Shown: piece after piece, positions 21,731-35,145 of the stretch
Position numbering within the stretch: the stretch's first letter is position 1
Layout of the letters: every line of letters begins with the position of its first letter
DNA from: Allacma fusca
Lineage: Eukaryota; Arthropoda; Collembola; Symphypleona; Sminthuridae
DNA: 64,000 nucleotides
Assembly: GCA_947179485.1 (NCBI GenBank)
Contig: OX359245.1
Span: 7,731,001-7,795,000 of the forward strand
Direction of reading: 5' to 3'
Position numbers and translations under genes: made by a program
Notes under the pieces: generated by a model
What the model was told of the DNA's origin: nothing
What the model saw: only the letters and a program-made list of their open reading frames with translations
Databases searched by the model: none

Positions 21731-22570
21731 CATTTGAGTACAAATGATCCAGTTTCCCAGTTTTAATTTGTAGCTTTGACGCCATCCATGAAATGACGCA
21801 TAAATACATAAGTTAAAAATCCTACAGGAATCCCTTGGACCTACATGTCTCGTTCCATATCTATAGCTAGAGACGCTTCAAAACCCAAATAATTTCGCAA
21901 CGACCAATCAGCACTCGCGCATTGCTATGTACTTATGTGTAATTATTATTTTAAGGCACAGGGGTTCCTTAAAAGAAGCCCTTTAAAATTCAATATTCTC
22001 GAAATAAATAGAAACATTTTAACGGATTTTTTAAAAACATTATTATTTTGGAGGACGATTCGAACTGCTATTTCCAGCAGCCAATGTACTTATGTATGTA
22101 CAATATGTCAAAATAATCAAACAATGTATTTCATTCTGAATTTTTTAGAAACATTTAGTTGCTTCAGGAACCCTGTCCTATGACTCAGTCTAGTAATTGT
22201 TCTCAAATATCCCTTGGTTTCTACTTCTACATTAGTAGATACAACTTCCCTAAAATCTGAACATAAGTGACGAAAACATGAACTTAGTATTTTCATCAAA
22301 AATCCGTAGGAAATTTCAAAAGCCTTTCAGAGGACCTGTCCGACAGGATCCTTTCTTGAGAATTTTGTACATACCGGATATCATTCATCGCCAGGAGCAA
22401 AATCTCCATTTCCCTTGTACAGGGAGATTACTTTGACCCTTTTAAGCTCATGTGAGTAAATTTCGTGACACGGAATAAGATTCAATAGACACAGTTACAT
22501 GAAGATAAAACCACCACATCAGTCCTTTCAATGTTTGCGAACTCAAATCTGCAGAGCTTAACAAATAATA
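21731..22570. repeat. Degenerate repeat sequence, no gene
   Basis: Parts such as AAGAAGCCCTTTAAAATT (21975) and the TTAGAAACATTTAGTTGCTTCAGGAA text (22145-22170) have relatives near 29225-29415 and 38500-38775. No gene or structured RNA was recognised. Confidence 0.45.
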
Positions 22571-23195
22571 GATGGAAGATTTTGCAGGTGTCACATCAAT
22601 TGAGTGAGAACTTAGGATGTAATCATCTACGTTCTAAGCGAAATCGGTAAATCGTGAGTTAGCAGTAAGCACTATATATAATCTACGCAAAGTGTCCTCC
22701 GGGTAGCACACTAACGCATGGAACGTCGTTGAAGCTCAATTGTTTAATTCAATTCTTTTACAACGAAATTTTCTAAATTATAGTTTATTGGGATTGGGGT
22801 GGGAACAAGAATGTGCTAATTAGAGTGCTACGTAGACACATGCATTCGTTATCCTTGCTGTGTCACCTATCAGATTAATTTGTACTGATTGGAAGTATCA
22901 ATTCATCCAAAAATTAGTGATATGCTGGGTTGGAATTTTTAATGTTCCTTTTAGCACACTGGGAAAGGAAAATTTTAGAATCTCAGAGTCAAGCAACAGT
23001 GTAAATTCGAACATAGCACCAATTGCAAACTGAATTTTAGGTGCATTCATGTCGTTGGTTATTTGAATTTAATGTAATTATGCATATAACGATTGTATTG
23101 TCACAGCTTTTCATTGAAAGTAGCCATTACTGGCTTAGTATACTATTTAACAAGGCATTCATTATAAGTATAGTTTTAAAACGTTTACGACGTAA
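22571..23195. repeat. Modules A, B and C, second copy
   Basis: GGTGTCACATCAATTGAGTG at 22585, GTCGTTGAAGCTCAATTGTT at 22725, TAGACACATGCATTCG at 22832 and TTTTAGAATCTCAGAGTC at 22972 follow in the same order as at 33.8-34.1 and 56.7-57.2 kb. Confidence 0.65.
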
Positions 23196-23199
23196 ATAA

Positions 23200-23703
23200 T
23201 TAAACATTACTGTATAAATGATTATTGCATATTAATGTACCACTTTTTAAAACTATTGTAACAATATCATTAACTATTGACACATGAATTTTAAACTGAT
23301 GTATAAACTTTATAAAAACTTTTGAGATTGCCACTCTAGCATCAATGTAAAGACAAATATTTTCAATATCTTGAACATCGAAATTAGATCTAAAGTTAGG
23401 AATGCCTGGATAGTAAATCGATTTTTTCTGTTGATTCTCTTGTTCTGCATGGTTGATATGATCTTCTATTCTGATGGCGGGGACAATAGTAAAAGCTGCT
23501 TTAGGTCTCTTGTCCACTGCAAATCTACCCTTCTACTTCCATCTAAGTCTTCACAAAATACTTCTTCAGAATTAAAGCTCCTTTCTTTGTTTTGTTGCCA
23601 AAAGGGTTCTGTTGATATAATGACGTGGGTGTCGAAATAATTCTCCTTTGAAACATTTCCAACAATGTGACCTGAGGGTTCGTACTTACTACAATAACCG
23701 CAA
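23200..23703 (-). pseudogene. Degraded coding fragment of an unrecognised protein
   Basis: On the minus strand the sequence translates into protein-like text in two frames that abut near 23510-23525. The upper frame (23703 to about 23520) starts CGYCSKYEPSGH, with a C-x2-C pair and following His, just after a possible acceptor AACAG at 23704. The lower frame (about 23517 to 23200) has 105 codons and includes RPKAAFTIVPAIRIEDHINH and ends in a TAG-type stop. A one-base indel would explain the switch. Amino-acid composition is unlike the flanking repeats. I do not recognise the family; a transposon protein or a host-gene exon are both possible. Confidence 0.4.
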
Positions 23704-25731
23704 CTGTTATTTTTTTAACTAAATCCAGGATTAGAACTTACTGGTAAAACATTTATAGTCATTTTTATTGCATTTGTTCATTCTGAGGTAGACAAGCCAC
23801 GTTTGTTCTTTAGCCATGAATTTCCAGGGGGTATTCTGAAAACTGTTGAACTCCGGTACCTTTGGTTGAAAGATTTGTCCATTTGACAAATTCACACGAT
23901 TGTAGCTTATTTCTGATTTTCTTGCTCTTCTGAACTTTCTTTAGTATTTTGAGGGGTTGTAAAACTATTATAATTATAATAAGTACATTGCTCCAGCGTT
24001 TTAAATGTACGTAACAATATGAGCACCTATAATATTGTGTTCACACTTCTGAATTTAAATGGACAAACGAAGGTTAATATTTTTTCAAAATTTCAAAATT
24101 TCAGTAAGAATTGCTTTTCAAATTTGATTTTTTCAAGGTTAATTTCTGTAAAAAAATTTTAACCACTAAATTATGATACTATAAGATGGGAGGGCATTAC
24201 TGTAAAATGATGGTACAAAACCCTTCTCCAGTGGTAGAACGAAACATAGTTAAAGCAGCTTAGAAGCCAATATTTAAAAATCACTTCATTCACTTTTTCA
24301 TTTATTCTTTTTATATAAACTATTTATAACTTTTTTTATGGCTTGAAAAATTATGATAGAATTTTAAATTAGAACAACGCTCAAATTTTGTTTACTAGGC
24401 AGTAACTTTTTCTTACAATTCTGAAACTAAAGTTCAGTTTTAAAATGTGTGCAGTATAAAAATTAAACAGGACTAATAAATTTAATATTATTAAACTGTT
24501 TCCGTGTTGAAACACTAGCAAGAAACTATTTCCACAAAAGGTTTATACGTGGTGACTAAAAACAGTTGTCACTCGTCAGTACAGCACAAGTGAAGTAAAA
24601 TGACTAGCAGCTCACTTCGTGAATCGGCGGCAAAAATATTCCTACGTTTATCCCCTGCAGGTTTTTTGTAATATCCATTATTCTAACGGTACGAATCCCC
24701 TTTAAAATTCTGCATCTTGTGATTGTAAAGTAATTAGGTGTGCTTTGGCGTGCTTGTTAATTGTTAGACCTAAAAGTTTTATACCTTAAATTTATGTTTT
24801 TCATCATTGTTTCATGTTTTAAAATTGTCTTCATTTAATATTTATGGACAGTACACCATAACAACCGATAAATCCCCATAAAACAGCGTTTATTAATCTT
24901 ATAAAATTTCAATTTCTACTCTAAAAAAAATTCCTCATAACTTTGATTAGTTTACAATGTTTGGAAAACAGCTGACAACCTATACATTTGTATGCCCACT
25001 GTCATGAAGTATGACTGGTGTGGCGTGTAAGCTCGAATATTTTTAAATTATTCTATTAACAAACATTCCTCATTAATTCCTTGGTATTTGGATGATCATA
25101 TATATATCACAGGTGTTACTATACGGGAACCTTTTGAAACCTGTTGCGCTTAAAAGAAACAGAAAGGTCATGTTGCATGTTTTACAACAAAGATGACCCA
25201 CAATTTGAAGAATAGCATATAACAAAGTCTATATACGGACAGTTTATTAAATCAACCCCAAAATAAAATTGGTCCTGAATTTTTTAGGAAAAAATTCTTT
25301 CAGGATCCGCATGTCCAATGACTCATTCCAGCAGCTGTTTCCGAGCTGCCTTCATATCTACTAAATTTGATAGGTAAGTTAATGTTAGCATTCAAAGTTT
25401 CACTTGGCGAAGGTCATCTGGAAAAGTTGTAATCTGAATTGAATGGCTTTCCAAAGAAAAAATTTCCCGGTGTTAAAAAATCGGAGAACAAATTTACGTG
25501 TTCAATTAAAATCTCTACAGCGCAGATGGCTCTTTTATTATTTTAGATAAAAATTGCGAAAAGTCCAAACATAATTAAAAACCCCCTCAAATATCCTACC
25601 TACCTTTTCCTACAAAAATCCAGGTAACAGGACACCTGTCAACACGTAATAACTGATTTGGAAGCTAATGATTCAAAACATATTTGATTTCGCTGTCTAC
25701 CTCAATTCTCAATAAAAATAATCATTTAAAT
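23704..25731. repeat. Modules D-E-F-I then unassigned sequence
   Basis: D/E words near 24000-24200, module F near 24394 (diverged), module I near 24660-24780. The text TGGCGTGTAAGCTCGAATAT (25021) and AAATCAACCCCAAAATAAAA (25249) is matched near 29125 and 28910. No gene is seen. Confidence 0.5.
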
Positions 25732-25920
25732 CAGTGCCTGTCATGGCAACAGAAAAGTTGTCCCCGTTCCTATTCCCGTTCCCACAGTTCGGGTTTGGGT
25801 ACAAGGCAGAACACAATTTCCGAATTGCACCCGAAATCTTGTGAACAAAAGTGCCGCACCCAGATTCGACATTTTTAAATTATAGAACCCAAACTCGTTC
25901 CTGTTCCTGCTCCCAAAAAT
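25732..25920 (-). mobile_element. Truncated end of the 58.5-kb hAT-like family
   Basis: It begins CAGTGCCTGTCATGG and continues as the reverse complement of the right end of the element at 58511-59360, including GTTCCTATTCCCGTTCCCAC and the ACCCGAAATCTTGTGAACAA stretch. The match stops near 25920, so only about 190 bp of one end is present. Confidence 0.8.
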
Positions 25921-27120
25921 GAATTAATTTGGCTCGCTTTTAAATAGTTTCAATTCGTTGTTGATTGTAGTAGAATATGATTATGACTATGATGAAGATT
26001 ATAATAGTTTATAGTTAGCCTTTAATAACATACAGTGGCATCTCTATATATTGGCAGGAATTTGTCAGAAACCACTATAGAAAATTCACTGTATAGTAAA
26101 TATTTTCAAAACTTTCTATTCAGTTTCAAAGAACCTTATATTTGATTTTATCTATTTTACAGGTCAGATTCAACTCAGAATTTATGAAATGGCGTTTCAA
26201 GCATTAAACTCTGTTTTTTGGGCGTCTGCTTAACTGGCGTGAACGCATCAGATATTCAACGAGATTTCATACCATTGTCCCTTTCTAACTAAATTTATTT
26301 CGATATTTTCCCAGTTAAATTCGGAAACTAAAAGAGGAATATTTAAATCCTAATTTAAAAATAAATTCTCAATGGAATCAGCTCCGAATGGCCTAAAAAA
26401 TGCATTGTCATCTAAAAAATTTGACTACGAATGAAAACACAGATTCCAAACTTCAACTTTAAACCTATCCGGAATAAATATGAATGCAAAAATTTAAGGT
26501 GAGTTTTTACAACCGGCAACGTTACGTTTTCAATTTCAATTACTTATCACCTGAATTTCAAATTCATTTGATTAAAATGCAGTTTACATTTGTACACAGC
26601 TACATACGGATATTGTACCCCCATCAATTTTCAATTAAAATTATAAAAATATTTAAATGAAACATGATCTGGTGGGAGTGGGAGGAATTTCGTATCAAAT
26701 ATTCAATTGCTAACTTCAAATTTGTAAACAAACTAATTAAAGTATCTGATTTTTCAAAACCTAGTTTTCATTTCTATACGACTGTGAAAACATGTTTTAA
26801 AGTAAAAGTGTTGACATGTATTCTAATTGGATACACCGTTAATGGATTTTACTCGATTAATTTTTCCAAGAATTAAGGTTGAATACGTTTTGATTCTGCA
26901 TATCAATCATTCTATTTTGAAGCTTGGTCAGCAGTCATACTAACTTTGGTGCTCAGGAAAGAAATGCGTACGTTTCAAAGTTAACCTGGGCAAAGTTTGT
27001 TCGACAAAACATTTGCGTTAAGTTGACATTTGAATTCTAAGGCTTCAAATAGTTAAATTCTGTAGCAAAAACATTGACAGAAAACTTTCGATGGTATGAT
27101 CGTAATTTGTGCAGTGTAAG
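25921..27120. repeat. Module P copy and unassigned AT-rich DNA
   Basis: GAGATTTCATACCATTGTCC near 26260 and ATTTTCCCAGTTAAATTCGG near 26294 are module P words. The 70-aa plus-strand frame at 26664 has no recognisable features. A small imperfect palindrome with TACAGTG/CACTGTA ends at about 26030-26095 may be a tiny MITE remnant. Confidence 0.45.
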
Positions 27121-30115
27121 ATGAAGGTTTTCATAGTTTGGATAGAAATAACCAAACATGCAAACACCAGTTAGAATAACCACCACAAAACTCCACTTTT
27201 CATACAAAATTCCTGGAAACTTCGGTAGCTTTAAAAACGTTATTTGAAAATGCGAACCAGTGCGATTGAATTCATGAAAATCCTAAATGATATTCCAAGT
27301 GGCGTTCGTCTTTGAGTTACGGGTATTTACAATCTTATTATCCGCTTTCTCCAACGAGATATCTTTGTTACAGTGTTCAAAACAGAGACCTTAATCGTAC
27401 ACGGCGATAATAATGAGCCCGCCGAAATTCATATAATATCGGGGATTTTATTGGAAAGAATTAAATTTAAATTTTGTTTTTTTCGAAATATGAACAAAAA
27501 TGATTTTTAAGGAATTCCCAAATATTTCAAACCAGTTTTAGGGAAAAATGAAAATTTTAAAAGATTCGAGGAACTCATTATGCAGGGTCCTAAGACATAA
27601 TTTTTCCTGACTTCCCAAGATGTGTTTCATCCTTCTAGCTTAAATCTCTGTACAGAGAAGTAAAAGAAGTGACGCCAATTCTGGAATGTTTCTGAAAAAG
27701 GCGAGCTGCGGGAGTTATAAATTGTTTATTCAAATTTTAAAATTTTATTCAATCAAGTCTCCTCATTAACTTGTCAATGTCTATTAAATACGTAATTTTT
27801 CAAATTCAAATCTGCCAAACTTAATAAATAATCAGTAAAGGATTCCCGGGTGTCACATCAGTTGAATGAGAATTTAGGATGCAAGCTATTAATTTTGAAA
27901 CGAAGTATGAAGTTCTGCGATTACAGGTGTAAATGTCTGACAAATTTCGGGTGTATCCGGAGAGGGTATCGTAGAAAATGCTTAAAATGGCGTTGAAGCT
28001 CAATTGTTTTTTTTAAAGTCGTTAATTAGTTTAAGCTGATTGGAAGTTATAATTTAAAAAACAGTTGATTCACTTCTTTTGTGGCTTGAATACTTTTCAT
28101 TGGATTTTAAATTGCGGCTTTATGGTTAAAATATGCATATTAACCAGTAATTGTCGTTAGAAATTGTGAAACTAATGTCCACTTTAAAAATTGTGTTAAC
28201 TTTATAAAAACTTTATAAAAACATATTTGACTCGCCAAGGTTGTAAAATATTGAGTTGCAACGTTTCTCAAAGCATTTTTACTTTTTTGACTCAGGACAC
28301 ATTCAATTAGGAGTCTTACAATGTAATTCTAATAAATGCATGTACTTTAACGTGCTTTGGTGTCCTTGTAACTGTAATAAACCTAAAATTAATTTTATCT
28401 TATGAGTTTGAAATTTGTCTACAAAAAACTAATGTCGGGATTCTAAATGCATTATAAAATTCTAACAAACTCCCACCACTTCCCTTAATTTTCCATTAAT
28501 AGTTTTCAGACGATAAACTGAAATGAAGTTTACAAATTTAAGATGAGAATTTCTTTGACTTAACATTCTTGAATAGTATACCTCTAATAATTGATAATTA
28601 TTGTCTCATAAAGTAATAAGTTAATTGGCCTTGTCTAATATCAATCTCAACTCTCAAGGGCCTTAAAATGGCTGGTGAGGAATGAAATCTCAAATAATTC
28701 TTGATTGTGATATCAAATACCGAATATTCATCAGTAATTAATTTGTACTTATATTTTATTCACATCACAAGTAATTATTACTGAATGGGAACCCCTTGAG
28801 ATTTAATGTGTTTAAAAGAAACGAAAACTTCATATTGAATTTTTTTAAACAAGAATGTCACACAGTTTGAAGAAATACTTTCAAGAGCCAATATACACAC
28901 ATCTTATCAAATCAACCCCCAAAATAAATTAATTCTCAATTTTTTGAGATTTTTCTTTCAGGATTCATGTCCAATGACGCATCCCAGCAACACTTTCCAA
29001 ACAGCCGTATTATCTACTTCCATTCGATACGTGAGTCAGTGTCACTAAATACCACAATTTTCTCAGCCGACTCCTAATTTCGTATCTACAGATGCATCTT
29101 CCGGCAATGCCATGCGAAATAGCTGGAGTGGCGTGAAACTCTAAATGTTTTTTTATTGAGTTATCAGCACTCTTTACTAACTTTGTATTTATATTATTTA
29201 AAGTTAATAGATGTTACTGAAAAGAAGTCCTTTGAAATTAAAGTTGCAAAACAATGTAATAATATCTTTTTAAAGAATGTTTTTAAAAAAGGAATTTATC
29301 GCCGGGACAATTCGAACAGCTACTCCCAGCAGCCCTCATTTATGCAACATATCAAAAAAACCCAAATATTTCATTTTTGCTGAATTTTCCAGAGACATTT
29401 AATTCTTTCAGGAATTGTGTCCTATAATTTTTTCTGATTTCCCTATCTACCAGAACCAAAATATAATAAAAGGGCTTTTCAAAGAAGAGCTTCTGTAAAA
29501 AAAACCTGGGGGTTGAAAATTTCTAGAGCAGTAGAAATGGAAGTTCCGGTGCAACTCCAGTGGCTTCGGAATATTTACAACGGGAAATATAAAGTGACAG
29601 CCTTTAATAAAAATCATTGAGTAATAATGACAAATGATTATCTTTTTGTACTTAAATGTATAGTCAAGGAATTTCTTACTCGACTGGAGACAGCATTAAA
29701 ATTTTGAAAAGATGTACTTGAAGTAAAACTGGATAAAATAGTTATTGATCGCTTTTATAATTTGTTTTACAACCTGCTGGAACCAGTTAGACAGTATTAT
29801 TAAGAACATTTCAACTGGCTTCTAGGTTATTTACGTTCTTATTCCTCCTCAATCTCTGCTATATTTTTATTACAGTATTCAAAACATGGTCCCATAAATG
29901 TATCTAGATATCTATGAGGTCGGAGAAATTGAAATGATATGAATTCAAAAAAACATTATTTGAAAACATTCTTGTTTTTCGATCAAAATTATTTTAATTT
30001 CTAAACATTTTGTGTAAAATTGCTGATCGAAAATGTCTGTATATAAATTGTCATATATTAAGCGCAATGATATAGATCTGTAGATGGCATCGCCTTTTTA
30101 ACAATAGCAGAAATT
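27121..30115. repeat. Second collinear module block
   Basis: Starts with TTTTCATAGTTTGGATAGAA (27129) and continues through module A (27830-28010), F (28141), I (28290-28445), J (29565), and K (29828-29910). This is the same order as at 17.9-21.4 kb, with different indels, and contains the uninterrupted target sites of the hAT-like insertions at 18223 and 31432. No gene is seen. Confidence 0.65.
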
Positions 30116-31431
30116 TTCACAAAGAAATATTATTATACCCAAAGGGATAATATCGCTGTCCCCCGTGAGCAAAACTTTATTACTTGATTTTTTAATGTTT
30201 ACATTTTTGCACAAATTTTTCTTGTGTCCATAATTATTATTGTATCCAAATGCGGAATTTTACATCAGGAAACGTTTTTGACTCCTGTAACTTGAGAAAT
30301 TCCTCATGGATTTTTTACAGGAAACGGAATTGCTATTGTATATCAGAAGCAGATAAGCATAAATGTTAACCCACAACTCATTTTTCAATGAATGTTGACA
30401 CTTTTATAAATAAGTGGACGTTTTATATCTTTGAATATAATTATTTTTTTTATGTTCTAAACTATTCAGAATTAGTAAAGTTCCTATGTGCTCACATAAA
30501 CGAAACAAATTTGAAATTGCTGTCTCAATTATATTGGAATGTTCGACACGAAATAAATAAATAACTGGCGTTAAAGCTTCGCTTTTTCATTTCAATCAAT
30601 TCTTTACCTCAGTTCTCAATAAGGATAATTTCTTTCAAGGAAAGTTTACAATTATTGCATTAAAAATTATGTATTCTGTAACAAATAACGCAATTTATAT
30701 TAGGATGAACAATGCAATTCGTCAAGTTTCCCACTCCCACAATCGGAAATGGAACAACGGCATTTTAATCAGGTTTTATAATAACATTTAACGCTAAATT
30801 TTTAAATACTAAACATTTCCTGATTAAAATGTGATACCTGCAGGAATGAAATAATTCATTTTGCGCAATTTGAGGGTTGGCCAAAATAATTTGGCTCACC
30901 CTCTAGTCAACAAAAGGGAGTGACTTGTAAACGCTTTGATTCCTCCAACTTGTAGGAAATTGATTTCCAGATATTCCCAAATTTATTCCATTGACCTAGA
31001 TCAGAATATGCGAGCTCAAAGGGGTCAGGAGCGTGAAGCAAATCTGTGTTCTTTAGAAGGTCAATCTCTACATTTCATTTATTGCCACACATATATATTT
31101 TCAGAAAATTGTCTTCGCATGGAATTATATGGGCTTTCTGGGGAAGTATTTCAGGGCGTTACAAATTGTGGGCATAAACCTAAAGGATATGAAACAACGT
31201 TTGGAGACAGTTAGCGTCTGATGAAAGAAACGAAATGAATTTTTTTGAAAGAATGTTTTTAAAAGCGAGCGTTTTGGGAGAACGTTGTTAAGGTTGTGTA
31301 AGGTCTATTGACGGGAGATTTATTTTTAAAACCACAAGTGTCTCAGCTTACTAATCATCTTGTGCATCAGTCGAGGGACATTTCAAGTAGCGTCGAAATT
31401 AATAACACTCCTATTCTTTGTCTTTCTCTTC
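30116..31431. repeat. Modules L, M, N and part of K
   Basis: L (TTATACCCAAAGGGATAATA, 30134), M (GTTTTTGACTCCTGTAAC, 30275; GTTAACCCACAACTCATTTT, 30365) and N (CTGGCGTTAAAGCTTCGC, 30568) match 39540-40080 in order. Module K begins near 31375 and is broken at 31431 by the next element. The 92-aa frame at 30936 has no family features. Confidence 0.6.
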
Positions 31432-32654
31432 CAGAGCTGCGCTCAAGTTCAAGTAGACCATGAGTATTTCAAGTCATGGTCAAGTTCGGGTCATGGTCAA
31501 GTAAAATATAATGGATACTTGAACATTCAAGTCATGGTCAAGTTATGTATATACTTGACCCTGAGATTTGAAATCAAGTAGTTATCATGGTCAAGATTAA
31601 AAATTCTACTTGAGAGTCAAGTCATGTTCATTGCCAAGTAAAGATGTATAAATCCTTGACCATGAACCATGAGTATTTCAAGTACTTATTCAAGTAACGA
31701 AACGTTACCCATATCAAAGTTGTGGCGCCATATATTTCAATAGGCTTTCTTTCTAAGTGTCGTTGTCGTTACTCCGAGACTCCGTACCCATGCAAGTTCG
31801 TCAAAAAACATATTTACGCGTTACGATTCAATATCTCCAGATCCGCTTGGAAAGCCACGGTTGCACTAGTGAACTAAAGAATAAGAATATAAAAGGTTCG
31901 GAGCACCACCTCTGAAAGCGACAAAGTTCAATTGTTTTACTGTATTATTGTATAAAATAAATGCATTGTTCATGAATCAAGTTACTTAAATTCAAGTACT
32001 CTTTTCGTTCTAAATAATGTAACATTTGTACAACGTTAACAAGTGTAATACATATATAAGCCAGTTTGTTGCATTGTTGCATAGGGCGGACGCTGAATTG
32101 TGAATATTTCGAGTGAAGCAACCTAAACTTGTATATTAGCACAAAGTAATTATTAATAATAGTAAAATTCAATGGGAAATGGTTTACTTGCACCAATTTA
32201 AGACATTAATTAATCATCGAGATGTAGTCAATCAAAATATTTTTGGTGAAGCTTGTGAATTGTGAATAATATTTTCATTTGCTGTTTTTGTCGATTAATT
32301 GAATGCAGTAAGAAAAATCAAGAGTATTTGATCAGATTATTTAGAATTAGTGTTGTTGCTATATTTTAAGTGTGAATACTATTTTTATATTTCTATTTTG
32401 AAAAACTTGACAATTCAAGTCAAGTTCAAGTTCGGGTCATGGTCAAGTCAGGGTCAAGTCAAGAGTTGTCCCGGCTATACTTGACCTGGTTCAAGTTAAG
32501 CGAAAAGTACTTGAATACTTGACCCTGAATTTTCAAGTAATTGTCTGACCATGAACCGTCAAGTTCAAGACAGTCTGAAAAACCTACTTGACTGTCAGGG
32601 TCAAGTCAAGTTCAGGGTCAAGTTTGGGTTTTACTTGACTTGAACGCAGCTCTG
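31432..32654. mobile_element. hAT-like non-autonomous element, TCAAGTCATGG family
   Basis: Inverted termini CAGAGCTGCGCTCAAGT and ACTTGAACGCAGCTCTG are flanked by exact 8-bp duplications TTCTCTTC (31424-31431 and 32655-32662). Length 1223 bp. Subterminal blocks at 31445-31700 and 32400-32645 contain the same words in the same direction, for example CAAGTTCGGGTCATGGTCAA on both sides. It splits module K, whose uninterrupted form is at 29828-29910. No transposase frame is present. Confidence 0.9.
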
Positions 32655-35145
32655 TTCTCTTCTATAAATTTTGTTTACAGTACTCCAAACATTGTCCCAT
32701 AAATGTATGCAGAAATATAATAGCTCAAAGATACTCAAATAAAATCGGATATTTCAATTATTCGGAAATAATTAAATTTAGTTTTTCCGGGGTATGGCAA
32801 AAAAAGATTTTTAAGCAATACCCAAGGTTGGGAAGTTGTTGTCATGTTTAGATTAGATATTTAAGATAAATACATTAAGCATTTTCATGACATAATATTA
32901 TATAATTAAGTTTCTCACTAATACTCGCGCACTACTTACAGTTTTGAAATCACGACTCACAACACTGTAAATTCATTTTGATTTCAATTTTTTATCAAAT
33001 TCAACAGCCGAAAATATTCAATTCCTCCAACGATTCAGCCAATCCTTTTCCAGATTTTTCTAAATTTGATTCATGCATGTACATATTTCGAAAATTCTGA
33101 ACCCATGAATTAAAGACGTGGAACACGTTCAGGATTGGTTTCCGAAAAGATACATTTTTTAAAGTAATAAATTGTTTACAGTAATTTTAAAATTTGTTTC
33201 AAAACACTTTTATCACTTGTTTGTAGGAAATTTCAATTCCTTTCAGAGGTGCTGTCCAACATTGAGAATTCTGTGGATGCCCTGGTAAGAGCAGACAGAA
33301 AAAAATTCATCCGCTGGAGCAAAGTTGAGGAAAATTAATGTTTCTGGTCCTGAATTTTTTTCTTGGATACAATTTATAATTAGGCAATATAAAATAGTAG
33401 TATAAAAATTTATAGTATTCCCAAATTATTAGCATGGTTGAGTCATTTAAAAACAAGTATTATAATGGAACTACCTTGTTTAACACTTTTGCGAGGGCTG
33501 GTAAATTTACAGTTACATTTAATTATATGCAGACCATGATTGCCAAGTCTCATGGAAGTTGTCCCTTTTTTAGCACATCGGAGAAACATGCAACGCTTTG
33601 AAAATTGTAGGTGAATTGTCCAGGAATAGCCTCAAGAAGATTTGTAATTTCAAAAATCCTAGTAATATATCCTGCAGAATGGAAATTGTTGAGGGCAGGT
33701 ATAATCACAATATCGAGATTAAGGTAATTTCTCAACGTTAAATTTGTTAAATTTGTTTACATAACTTTCAAAATTGAGGAAAGTACAAGAATAAGTTTAA
33801 TTCCTCCTGTTACACGAGTATGAGTTTAGTAGACACATCGCATACTTTCCATTTATTCTTGTTGTATAACGTGTGTAATTCCGTTGTGCTCATTGGCAGT
33901 TAGAATTCATCAAAAAATTAATATCTACTTGGTTGGATTGAATTTTGCCAATGTTACCCTCAAAACATTGGGAACAGAAAATTGTAGAATTTCAGAATCG
34001 AGCAACTTTGTACATGTGAGCCAATCCCCAATTACAACCTAAATTTGAAGTGACGTCAAATCCTTGGTCACTTGAATTTATTAAAATGTAAGGCCCAATT
34101 TTAAAAATGCGTTTAATAATAGAAGTATCTGGGTTATAAATTAGCGTCCAAATGCCAAATTTTAAATATAAGGACGATGTCGGCGTAAAATTATTTCTTT
34201 TTCAAAATTTTCAATTTTTAGTAAATATAAATTTTCAAATTTGAACCTTTTCAACGAGATAAAATATCTGCAGAACACTTTTTGGACCGCTGCATTATGA
34301 CACTATGAGTTGGTGGCGATATAAAGAAGATGTAAAATCTGAAAGAAAATTTCTACTCCTAAGTTAGGTGAGTTAATGTCTATCTGCCAAGTTTTAAAGT
34401 TGAACTTGTCAAAAATCTTCAGAATAAATTGCAATCCGAATTAAATAGCTTTCCAAAGAAAAACATCCTTGTGTTCGAAAATCAGAGAAACGTTTTGACG
34501 GTGCACTCAAAATGTCTGCAGTGCAAATGGCATTTTCATTACTTTCTATAGAAATTGCCAAAACTTGAAATATAAACAAAAACCGCTCTCAAAAATCCTG
34601 CTTAACATTTCCTACAAACTTTGAGGTAACTTTGATGATTTTGAAGATTTTTGAATGATGAAGATGAGAAATGTAACTGAAGAATTCATAATAGATTTTC
34701 TCAAGGATGCCACACTTCTATGTCACTAAAGAGCTCTTTGAACAATTTTCAATTCGATTTCGGATTTGGATCTCCTCGGCATGAATTTGTGAATAAATGG
34801 GGTAACAAGCCTTTGTGAGGATAATACAGTCTTCAAATATTTGTTCTTCATTATTTAAAATATTTAACTTATCAAAACCTTATTTTAATTTTTCTCTGGT
34901 TGTAGTAACTGAGTTTTTCAAATCATAACCGTAGGTTCAGCTGAGACAATTTAATTGGGAAAATTAGGACAAAATAGTAGCTGACGTGGAAACTTGGGAA
35001 TTCAAAACATATTTGACTTCAATGTCTACTTCAATTCTCAACACCAATTGTTATTTAAGTCAAAAGCGCATAAATGCGTTTATAATTAGACATTGTGCAA
35101 AACACTTAATTGAGAATAACTTTAGCATTAGACATTTCCGGAATA
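32655..35145. repeat. Module K remainder, then B, C, D modules; no gene
   Basis: Module K resumes (TTTACAGTACTCCAAACATT, 32680). B words at 33830-33910, C at 33990-34090 and D/E at 34150-34330 follow. No coding frame is convincing. Confidence 0.5.

Noticed and set aside
30936-31214. 92-aa plus-strand frame
   Set aside because: No motif, no conserved neighbour, and it lies in module-type repeat sequence.
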